Shown piece by piece: positions 10,901 through 22,900 of a DNA stretch of 64,000 nt. Both the position numbers and the translations under genes were made by a program. Position 1 is the stretch's first letter. Each line of letters opens with the position of its first letter. Below the pieces are notes generated by a model. The model was not told the origin of the DNA. It ran no database searches and worked only from the letters and a program-made list of their open reading frames with translations. This DNA is from Branchiostoma floridae (Eukaryota > Chordata > Leptocardii > Amphioxiformes > Branchiostomatidae): positions 32,637,212-32,701,211 of the forward strand of contig NC_049980.1 in assembly GCF_000003815.2 (NCBI RefSeq), read 5' to 3'.

Positions 10901-13900
10901 GCAGAGTTTATCGCCAGCCGGACTCTCATCTTCTGCTGTGCCTGTTTGTTCTTCTGACTCTCGGACTGCATCTGAGACTTAAGACGTTTGGCTTCCGCCT
11001 TCAGACTGCTGGACTCCGACTTGAGGCCGCTGATCTCGGATTTCAGGTCTGTGATCTCCGCCTGGAGCTCTGCGTTCTCCTCGGTCAGGGCAGAGTTTTC
11101 AGACTGGAGGTTTTCTGTCTCTTCTCGGTGGTCCGAGAGTTCCTTTCTCAGCTGGTTGACTTCATTTCTTAGTGTTCTGTGAAGTGGTAAGAAGCAATAA
11201 GTTCAAATTTTGCAGAAATTAAAGCTTTTATCTGTTTATTTCTTTGAACCTATGATTGTTCACAAGAAGCTCAAATTGGCCCACAGGGTAGAGGTATTAG
11301 GGTCTGACAAAATATATAACAGAGATATAGTTAACATTTCTTTTATCAAATTTACAATATTAACTTCCTCCCTACTACCTAACCCCATAGCCATTATGGC
11401 TAATACAACAGACCTAGACAATGATCTTATAAGCAGTTACGCTGACTTTGATCATAGATCGTAACACTACTTTACTATATATAACTGATAGCGTTAGAAT
11501 ATAACACAAAGACCTCATAACATAGAATATCATCACAATCTCCAGCTTCTTATTAAGCTGGCCTATGTATGCAGGAACAGACAGATAAAAGGTAATAAAG
11601 CTGATCGTGTAAGTCCACTTGGAGGATGAGGTAATTTCCTGTGACTAATATTTAACTGAAATGCAAGTGAAACACAGCAATTACTCTCGATTAAAAGAAT
11701 ATAACCTGTTCCTACCTTTTCTCCTTCACCAAACTCTCCTTGTCTTCAGTCAGCTTCCTGTTGTCTTCCTCCAGCGCTGAAGTCAGCTCTTTATTCTCCT
11801 TCTCCAGATTCTTCAACCTCTTTTCTAGGGTCTTATTCTAAATTGATAAAGAAAAATTATGACTTACAGCAGAGGCTCAGGAAGGTACTGGTACAATCTG
11901 AAACTTTCCACACAGAGAGCAACATTTGGATCTCATTGTCTTAACTTAAAGGTATTTAGGTTGGCTAAATTGGCATTTTGATCTTCCATTATTTTCTCAT
12001 TAATGAATTAAGAAAGAATAGGGCCGTAACGAGTATTGATAGATGGGCATGAAATAATTTTAAATCAGATATTTTGGGGCCGTGTGGATGACATCATCAG
12101 GTTTTATTGCCGCTAATATAATTTTTTTTATGAGACAATACAGCAAATTGGTACATACCACTGCAATGAAGCTAATATTATGATAGTTTTTTTTTCATGT
12201 GCATAATGACGAAAGCTACAAACTCACATTTGAGCAAATTGATGTCTTCTAATGATCTGTAGTTATTAGAACACAGTTTTTTAATTAGATGAAAACAATC
12301 AGGGTTGATGTCATAAGTCATTGCCGAGTGAGTCAACCCCGAGTGGGAGGGTGAAGCTAAGTAAGGCCCAATCTATACACAGTTTTTACCGATATCTGTG
12401 GAGATGTCGGGGGGAATCTGGAACGTTAGCTGCCGGACACCCGTGGCGCTTGCAGTCATAAACAGCTATATAGCCTAATGAGCCTGCGTTATATGCTAAT
12501 GAACCCTCCTGAAGTCGGGACACATCTACACACGCGCGGAAGCTGTCGGGGACACCTGCTAAGCTATCCGGGACCCCTGCTAAGCTATCGGGCGAATGGT
12601 CCGGACCTTTCTGGAGAAATTTTCCCGATATCTTTATGGCGATATTGCAGTTCCATCCAGACACTGAAAAAAAAAGCTGTCGGCGAGAGGTTGTCGGCTT
12701 GCAGATTTCGGGAAAAACTGTGTCTAGATCGTGCCTAAGTAAGCTGGACCTTTCTGAGCGCCTCCTGCAGCTCGTCAGCCACAGACTTCTTCCTGGGCGT
12801 GCTGGTGGCATGGCCTCCGGACCGGCTCGCCAGGTCCCGCTCCGCCAACTGGAACATCAGCTCTGCAGAAATAACCAGCAAGTTTTCCATTAAAATCATT
12901 ATAAATCTTGAAATATTTCCAATGGTTTTATTATTGTCCTTGTGAATCTTTTGTGCTTTTGTGCATTCTCCTGAGTGTGATCTTAAAACACTGTAATAAC
13001 TAAGTTTCCAATTCTGCTGTGGAATTAAATCCTGCAAATATACATGATTCATATCTGTGTACGTTATGTCACCCATTGTGGAATAGGTAGTCAGCATCAC
13101 AAATTTAAACTTGTTTTCTTCTGAACTTAAGAGTAGAAAGAACTTAACTTGTAAATAAGTTGCCGATTTGATGAAGCTATTCACAGAGAATGCTGCATTT
13201 TTTCCTGAACGCTTTCAAACTTACAAAGCCTACATGTATCTCCCCCCTATAGCCATGGGGTAGTGAGGACTGTATTCTTTACAGTGCAGCAGCAACACCT
13301 AGCTGCTGTGCAAAGTAGTGCAGCAGGGATACCTAACTACTGTGTAAAGTAGAGCCAGGCAATACTGCCCCCAGGAAAGTGGCACATGGTCGACGAAATG
13401 TCAGCAAGGAATAAACTATTTAGTTGTCAAATTTTCAATGACCACCTTTGCCTCCTTCGGGACCAACACTGATGACCAATCACTTCAGAACGGAAACTTG
13501 CAAGAGTTATATAGACAAGTGATCCCTGCAAACCTTTGTGTTGGAAGAAAATTTAGCATTTTACTGTATTAGCTACGGCCGTGTGGCGCGTTGGGTACAC
13601 CCGATTCCTCGATCTTGGAAGTTAAGCAACGTGCAGTCTGGTCAGTTCTTGGATGGGAGGTCACCCAAGGACGACCGAATGCTGTAGTCCGACCAAGATT
13701 TCCACAAACTCATCTTTTGGAAGGGACGTAAAACGGGGTCCTGTGCTCGAAGAGGCCTTGACCACGTTGATTAGCCTCATTACCTAAATGTTGGGTACCT
13801 ACTGGCTGCAAATACACCCAATATCATTTTTATTATCAAATGAGTTCCCTTTGTCTTACCTTCGCTCTCCTACTGCATGTTGGTGAAAAACTGTCAAATA

Positions 13901-16900
13901 AAACTTGTATTTTCTTTCAATCCTTTGCCCCTTTGCTTCCATCTTGTGACATAGGATCCAATATCAATACGTGTTCCCCTTGCAATGCTTGTGTTACCTT
14001 AATCTCCAAGCAGATCCTATAATGGCATAAGTTAGTACCAAACTGGCCAAGGAGTGCAGTCAGCCAAAAGGTGTTCATTTGCCCTGTAGCGAAACACACT
14101 CCTAGGCCGGCTTCACTCCTCTGCTACAATGTAGCTTTTGGTACTATCTTATGCTACGGTAGGATCTGCTTGGAGGCTTCACTCCTCTGCCGGCTTTTGA
14201 TACTATCTTATGCTACGGTAGGATCTGCTTGGAGGCTTCACTCCTCTGCCGGCTTTTGATACTATCTCATGCTACCGTAGGATCTGCTTGGAGGCTTCAC
14301 TCCTCTGCCGGCTTTTGATACTATCTCATGCTACCGTAGGATCTGCTTGGAGGCTTCACTCCTCTGGCAGCTTTTGATACTATCTCATGGTACCGTAGGA
14401 TCTGCTTGGACGCTTCACTCCTCTGGCAGCTTTTGATACTATCTCATGCTACTGTAGGATCTGCTTGGAGGCTTCACTCCTCTGCCGGCTTTTGATACTA
14501 TCTCATGGTACCGTAGGATCTGCTTGGACGCTTCACTCCTCTGCCGGCTTTTGATACTATCTCATGCTACTGTAGGATCTGCTTGGAGGCTTCACTCCTC
14601 TGGCAGCTTTTGATACTATCTCATGCTACTGTAGGATCTGCTTGGAGGCTTCACTCCTCTGCCGGCTTTTGATACTATCTCATGCTACTGTAGGATCTGC
14701 TTGGAGGCTTCACTCCTCTGGCAGCTTTTGATACTATCTCATGCTACAGTAGGATCTGCTTGGAGATTAGTCTCACCTTCCCTCTCCTGTTGCAGCATGT
14801 TGGTGAGGTCGTTGACACTGGCCTCCTGTTGGGACACCTGCACCTTCAACAGGTCCACCTCCTCCTGAAGATTCATTCTGCACAAACAGCAACAAAATAT
14901 TATCGTAAATTTGTTTCCGAAGGAAACTGCGTTCTTTTTCTTTTTTTCTGTCATCAGCCAACCAAAACTCCACCTCCTCCTGCAGGTTAACAAACAGCCA
15001 CAAAATATGTTATATTTACATGATATATTCATTGTTTTATTCAATGGCTAAAGAGGATAGTGATTTTTTCTCATAAAATGTGTTCAAATGTTGGCAAAAA
15101 CATTTTATCGCCCCGTGACTCAAGCACAGTCTTTGTAGTGTCAATTCTTGAACTGTACAGCTAATGTGACTTCTTTTTTCCTTTTCACATCGTTATGCAA
15201 ATTTCCATTCCTTTTTTCTTTTTCACCATGCTTTCGAGTTTTATTAGGATTAATGCTGTACAATTGGTTTGCCTTATTAAGCTAACTTTCGTTAATGTTT
15301 GTTAATTGTTGATATATTTACCATTTATCTTTATCGATTACTCTTACGTTGCACGTATGTACAAGGTGTTCCCCACAGGGATCTTTCAAAATTGCCGGCC
15401 AGGCGACATGTATCCATGGATAAATCAACACAAACAAACAAACAAACAATATCTGATTGGTGTTCCTATGTGTATGTACAAGGCGTGGGGATCCCCAGGG
15501 ATCTTTGAAAATTGCCAAACAGGCGACATGTATCGCCATACAAATGAAGATAAACAAACAATGAGTTTTTTTGTTCTCCTGTCGGAAGTACGTCAGCTCG
15601 TTCCACACATAAAACAAACAAACAAACAAACAACCCTGAGCTGTCCAGCATGAGTTTTTTGTTCTCCTGTCGGAAGTACGTCAGCTCGTTCCACACATAA
15701 AACAAACAAACAAACAAACAACCCTGACCTGTCCAGCATGAGTTTCTTGTTCTCCTGTCGGAAGTACGTCAGCTCGTTCCACACATACAACAAACAAACA
15801 AACAAACAAACAAACAACCCTGACCTGTCCAGCATGAGTTTTTTGTTCTCCTGTCGGAAGTACGTCAGCTCGTTCCACACATAAAACAAACAAACAAACA
15901 AACATCCCTGACCTGTCCAGCATGAGTTTCTTATTCTCCTGTCGGAAGTATGTCAGCTCGTTCCACACATAAAACAAACAAACAAACAAACAAACAACCC
16001 TGACCTGTCCAACATGAGTTTCTTGTTCTCCTGTCGGAAGTACGTCAGCTCGTTCCACACATAAAACAAACAAACAAACAAACAACCCTGACCTGTCCAG
16101 CATGAGTTTCTTGTTCTCCTGTCGGAAGTATGTCAGCTCGTTCCACACCGTGTCGCTATCCTCCTGCTGTAGGCTGCGCGGGTCGGAACGACGCGCCTTT
16201 GCCCGCTTACCACTCCTGCAGGGGGAAAAATCAAGGCAGGGTTGAACAAGTCCTTTAGCTTGATTGTCCTGGGCAAGTGAAAGTGTCAGTTGGGCAAGTG
16301 AATGTCCTTCCCCACTTGCCTGATAGGGCAAGTAAGATTTTTCCATGAGTGAGATTTTGATAAACTGGTTATAATTGTGGATTGGCCAACAGAGAAAATA
16401 GAGTCAACAATAAAACAATTACATTGCTGGAAGTGAAAATATTGAACAGTGAAAAGACAAAAGTGAAAAGACAAATGACATTTAAATTTTGGGCAAGTAA
16501 AAAGTTGGTACAGGCAAGTAAATTTTCTAAGTACTTGCCCGGTAGGACAAGTGGATTTTAGAAAACTTGTCCAACCCTGCAAGGATCAACATTGTCTTCA
16601 TTTCCTGATGCCATTCCTAGGTCTACCGCCGTGGCGCGTTGATACACCCAATCCCTTGATCTTAGAAGTTAAGCAACGTGCAGTCCGGTGAGTACTTGGA
16701 TGGGAGACCACCAAAGAATCTTAAAAATGGTACATGCTTTTTTTCTCTGCTAAGAAGACGAGTATGGAAGCTAAACACACTACACTACCAGTTGACAGTT
16801 GACTCTTGATGTGGAAGGGTATTTCAGCTTTAGTAGCATCTTACTTCTCATGTTCCTCGTACGTCTTGACCTGTTCCTTCAGGATCCGGTGGCTGGACTG

Positions 16901-19900
16901 CAGAGCTCTCAGGCGGTTAAGACGGTTGTCGTGAGCCTTCTTCAGCTCACTTAACTCATTGTCCTGAAATGTCGAGACACCAGTCAATTACTTAATAAAT
17001 CTACATTAGGTTACCGTATTGTCTTCTGTACCCAACTGTTCAACTGATTTTCCTGAATCACACAATAGGCACCAAAATGACCCGAAGTCAAAGGGATGGG
17101 AGTGAAATATCTTGCATTTTTTTTTTCCTCAATGGTCACCACGTAACAAGGCCTGAAGGCCACTCAATGTTACGGATTACATGATTGGAACTGTAACAGC
17201 AACTCTTCGCCCTAGGTAATAGAAACATCATGACTGAGACCAGCCCAATTGCTCACTATGAGTGGGGACTAACTGACCCAATAGGCGAAGCAGGGGTTAC
17301 GATGGCTGCTCGGGAGATTCCCTACCCCTATTTTGGCCGGAATGGTTTGATCCGCTCGGGTGAATGTTCGCACATGTGGCGGGTTCTTTAACGTGCATAG
17401 GGTATGGCTCTCCCCATACACGGGACCTCCATTTAACGTCCTATCCGAGGGACTACTCATTTTTCACTTGAGTAAAGTGAGGAAAGTCGTGTAAAGTGCC
17501 TTTCCCAAGGGCACAAGACCGGCAACACGGCAGGCGGATTCGAACCGGCGACCTCTCGGTCACGGGCCGAATACACTACCACTGTGCTACGCGGCCCCAC
17601 ATTTGCTGGCAGATGTATTTTACAGTGGGCTAGCTTACTTATAAAGTTTGAATTCATACTGTAAGTTGTAACTCAACAGAGCTCAGATATTCCAGTGGTG
17701 AGTGACCCTGCCTTTGGACCAGGGGTTGAAATGCCAGTTGTTGTTGCTCAACCCACATGATTGTATAATATTATACTGGAAAGTGTTACAGTGCTTAGGA
17801 CGGGACGTTAAGCCATGGTCATTGTGCTTGTGGAGAAGAGCTAGGGGAATTTCCACCAATTAACCAATAAATGCTGTACAGTACATCGCATCTGTCTCCT
17901 CTATCACCACCAGTGGAAGACTAGCTCTTCAGCAAGCTAAACTGTTTCTAGTTCACTTAAACTTTCACATTGGCCTTACCTTTAGTTTGAGTTTCTTGAG
18001 CAGGTCGGCAGCTTTTTTCTCAGCAGTGTCGAGTCTCCTCTGTTGTTCTATCACTCCCATCTTACGGTTGGGAGACAGCGACCGCGCCCTCGCTGGGACT
18101 CTGCCTCCACCACCCTTAAAGAAGCAGGGTTTAAGTTTTCTTAAGTTCATTTGTCCTATCAGGCAAACACATAAAAAATTTAGTTGCCCTAAATAACATT
18201 TTACTTGCCCGAAATCTAAAAAAAAATCTTTTTTTTTTTTTTTCATTTCCAGTGATGAAATTCTTTTACTGCTCGCTTTTTGTGTGTCTTGAAGAACAAT
18301 GCTTGATGCCATGACTGTACAAAGTAAGATGTACATGTATATAAAATCTCACTCATCGATAAATCTTACTTGCTTGATCAGGCAAGTGGGATATAGGACA
18401 TGCACTTGCCCGATCAGAACTTTCGCTTGCCCAGGACAATTAGACTAGTGGACTTGTCCAATCCTGAAGAAGACAATACCACATTCTTTTCCAGCCTGAG
18501 TACCATCCTCCATAGTCACTGCTGGCTCAATCCTGTCTCTTGCTAACGGTTAGCAAGCAAAAGGATTGAGCCAGCGTCAACTCTGGCTAATTCTTCTTCA
18601 CATTGACACATAATCTTAAGGGGAAAGATAAAAGACAACTTAAGACAAATTCAGCTTAAAATGTTTCCAAACCTTCAGCTAGCAGTACAAAATCAAACAG
18701 GTGTATTCCATTCGCTCTCAGATGGCCAATTTGATATGCTAGTAGACATATGATGAGATCATACAACATTTTTCCCCATTCTGACACAAAAGAAAATTGA
18801 TGATAACATACACAAAACTTTATTTGGGAAAAATCAAGCTTAAATGTTTCAAAGCCTTTTCAATAAATAAATAAAGCCTTTTGCTAATTACATTGAAACT
18901 TGTGCAAATGAAGTGGGAGAGACATAATTCTAAAATTGCCCGTTTCCCATTTTTCATTAGAAAGTCTTCAGACGACAAAGACCGAAGCCCAACTTGCTTT
19001 GATTCACACAATCTACAATGTAGTTGTCTCTCATTGGTCGTTACCTTCCTTCCCCTCTGAAGTGGTGAGGTGCCAGCGCTGGTGGCAACTCCCTTTTCAA
19101 GATTCTTCAGTTGTCTGCATAAAAGTCATCATGCGTCAATGAAAAGTTAGGATAAACCTGTTCTACAACTAAATGTCTTTTGCATATCAATTCACAGCTA
19201 GGATATAAAAACGCTCTCCAACAGATCTCCCCAGTGTCACTGACGAAAAATACCGGATGGTGTCTGAAACATCTGACCATTTCCAAAATCATATCCAGTT
19301 GTTTGAGTAACTACTTTTTGGCGTAAAAGTCATCATGGTTTATTCTATATCATCATGAAAGCTCATCTNNNNNNNNNNNNNNNNNNNNNNNNNNNNNNNN
19401 NNNNNNNNNNNNNNNNNNNNNNNNNNNNNNNNNNNNNNNNNNNNNNNNNNNNNNNNNNNNNNNNNNNNAGGTAATAAGATACGCCAAAAATAGTAGTCTG
19501 TCTATACTGTGTTCTGCCATATCGTAGAACAAGAGATGAGACTGTCTTGTTTGACGTCTTGGTCATCGGATGGTGGGTAAATTCTTAGAGCCGATGATGA
19601 ACATTCCATGTTGGAACTTATCTAAAGTAGTGAGTCTTAAAAAGTATTGAGTCTTAAAAAGTAGTGAGTCTTAAAAAGTATTGAGTCTTAGGTGAGGTGT
19701 GTAACAGAATATCAGCGTCACCTGTTCCTCTCCCTGAGTTTGTCCTTGAGCAGCTGAATCTCAGTCTCCTGACTCTCCAGCCTACACTCCAGCTGTATGG
19801 AGCCTGTGGTCACCTGTGTGTCCTGGGAAACATAACGGCAAATAGTAAACATACAAACAAACAAACGGTAAAGATAAGGAACAACACTCCAGCTGTATGG

Positions 19901-22900
19901 AGCTCGTGGTCACCTGTGTGTCCTGGGAAACACAACGGTAAATAATAAACAAACAAACAAACGGTGATGCTTCAGTTTGGCTTAGAATCTAAAGGTAAGG
20001 AATGACACTCCAGCTGTATGGAGCCTGTGGTCACCTGGGTGTCCTGGGAAACACAACAGTAAATAATAAACAAACAAACAAACGGTGATGCTACAGTTTG
20101 GCTTTGAATCTAAAGGTTCTGGGTTCGAAACCCTGGGAGCCATCACAGTTGTGCCCTTGCACGGGAAAGGGACTTAACACAAATTTCATAGTAAAAGGAA
20201 CTGTACCAACTTTGAAGGCAATCTTAATCCCTTGTTGCTGAAGTTAATTATTGTCAAATGGTTATTCATAAAGTTTTCATGAGACACATACACTTCTTCA
20301 CTACAAAATCGAAGATTCCCCTACACAGCAAACAAGAGGTTCATACGGAGATACAACATGTAGACATACAACATGCAGTTCATGGAAATATTGCTAGGAG
20401 GCCTTCAGTACAAATGTAACTCTAACTTTCAATTCTTGGACATTTAAGTTAGTGATTGTCATTGTTTCAAATTTACATGGAAAATATTTTCTGTTTTTCT
20501 TGCGTTGGAAAAAATCAAGAAGTAGGAATCATTTTTCTGAACTTGCAAACCATGACCATGAAGACTTTTAAAAAGACTTTATTTGTTTTGTGCCCAAAAG
20601 AAATGTTATTCCTATATTAGTATATGTAAGAAGTGAGCAAATGAAAGTTTATAGAATTTTTACTTTTTGAAGATGAAAATATGGAATCTTTGACATTGGC
20701 AGGTTATACCTTGTCTAAAGGCATATTTATTGAATACAGTAGAAACCAGGCAAATGCAATACACTTTGAAGCAAAAATGGCAAATTGCAAGAGGCTGAGA
20801 AAAGTTTTCCATTTAGCAGTTACATCTAACCTCAACGAGAGACCTTCAGAAGATCCATAGACTATTGTCTACACAATGTCTGGAACAGTCTACCACCAGA
20901 CACACGTATGGTTACAACTATAGCTTCATTTAAGACACTCTTAATTAGTAACTGAAATGACCAAAACGAACAGATGCAAACCATATACCAGCTTTCACTC
21001 TACTAGGTATAATGTATTACTATTAGTACATGTATGTGTCATACTATAGATTTATTAAGACATTAAGTGATTGCTATAAAACTGTACCATGTTATTCTCT
21101 GTGTGACCTTTACCTCTTCCTTCATGACCTCAATGAAAAGTAGCTGATTTTGAGTCTCTATGAATAAACAAAGATAAAAACAAACAAGCATGAAAACAGG
21201 AGTTTTTGCTTGTCACTTTATTTGTAAACATCATGTAAGCAAAAAAAAATGTAACTGTTGAAGGATAACACTCACTATTACTGGACACTGGACATAGTAA
21301 GACTCTTGGACAAAGTATCATACTCTATTGCAAGAGGAATAAAGAATAAAAGAAGCCATCCACATCATGGGTTTACATCCACAGAGACGGGGGGTACCAT
21401 AGACTTCCTGCAACTTATGATCCACTGCATGATGTGACAGGACTGCTCAATCCTTGACAAAGACTAGAGTTTGACCACATTTAAGGAATATGTCTAGCAA
21501 AAACCACTCCCTGTAAAAATATTCTTGCGACAGAAGCAGCAAGGAAACTTGCTTGACTAGGCACTACACGGGTCTGGACGAACAAATACAGTCAAACCTG
21601 TCTATAGCGGCCACTCAAGGGACTGGAGAAATATGGCCACTATAGACAGGTGGCCACTATAGAGAAAATGTTGATCAATTGAACATGAGCAAGCTACACA
21701 TGATTTCAGTTCCCACTAATCTTTCTCACCAAGTAACATTGTCTCGATCGGTAAATTCACTGACAAAGACTTGCACTTTAATACTCAAGGCATGCCTACC
21801 TTCTGCTACCGCCAAAATGACCCTGTCAGGAACTCCAAATCCTCGCAAACTACAATTTAAAACTTGGTGCAGGGAGACATAACGCTGCAGTATGGTTGCA
21901 ATGGGCAGTGTTTCTGTATCAACGGGACCGGAAATCTTGTGGCCGTGGCCGCGTTGGACAGGTGGCCGCTAAGCCTATTTCTTAATTACTACGAATCCAA
22001 GGGACCGACAAAAAGTGGCCACTATGGCTGCTATGCAAAGGTGGCCGCTAATACAGGTTTGACTGTACTCATAAATGAACTAATGAATTCAGGAGTGAGT
22101 ACTTTGTGATGACTTGTGCAACAACCAAACGTCCTCCAGACCTTTTACCATTTTCATGACAGCATTTCAGACTTAGTTTTTCCCTATAGCTGTTAGTCAG
22201 AGACAAACATGCACTATTTGAAGTCTGAAGGGCCTTTGTATTGATTTATTAAAAGCCAGGTTTTACCTGCGGCAGTGGGATCAGGGATGGAAGGGGGGGG
22301 CGGAGCAGCGAGTCCTTGTAGGTCTCCATTTGTCACAGCCGCGTCGATACACATGTAGTGCTCTTGTTCATACATCGCGTAAGTAAGCTGAGCTTACCAA
22401 AGCCCGGTGCTTTCAGTCTACTCATTGATCCGAGGACAGAGGCGAGAGTTTTCCCACATGAAAATGTCCTAAAACAAAAGGGCTAAACGCCCCGGCGTTA
22501 AATGTGTTTACAAGACTTAGTGATTGAATTTTTGACAACGCCCCTCTTTCACTTTGCAGGAGGGTGAAATGGCCATCCGATGTTTGCAGAAGAGTTTTGT
22601 TTTCAACTCTGCTGGCTTTGGCTTTGCATTTCTTGGAAAAGTAATTCATGTTGAGTTGACAGTTTGCACATTGATTTGCAAGAATTGGCTTTCATCTGAT
22701 TCTATCAAAGTATAAAACATGTTTTCATGTGTTTAAATGTAATGTATCTCTTCAAGTGCGAAATGACCATTCAGTTTTGAAGTCATGCCTTGTATTCTCT
22801 TCTGCATACCGTACTTAACTCATATTTTGTACTTGACAGTTTGCGCATTGATTTATAAAACTCAGCTTTTATCAGATTCTATGAAATATTGTTAATATTG

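Noticed and set aside
12386-12811. 141-codon minus-strand frame
   Set aside because: Mostly a MITE with inverted ends; only the stretch overlapping exon n is coding, in another frame.
13572-13690. Functional 5S rRNA gene
   Set aside because: Several changes from the 5S consensus, and the sequence continues into a SINE body; no T-run terminator right after the 5S part.
14955-14992. Second copy of exon m start (AACCTGCAGGAGGAGGTGG)
   Set aside because: Resembles exon m over about 26 bases with several differences; could be an old junction duplication but too short and diverged to claim.
15681-16346. 221-codon minus-strand open frame
   Set aside because: It reads through the tandem copies of exon l in alternating frames and into a MITE; only the part at 16093-16215 is coding, as a spliced exon.
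17530-17598. tRNA gene
   Set aside because: A and B boxes are good but a SINE body follows and no acceptor stem closes at tRNA length.
21679-22109. Two plus-strand frames of 67 and 81 codons
   Set aside because: They lie inside the mariner-like non-autonomous element and read its terminal repeats.
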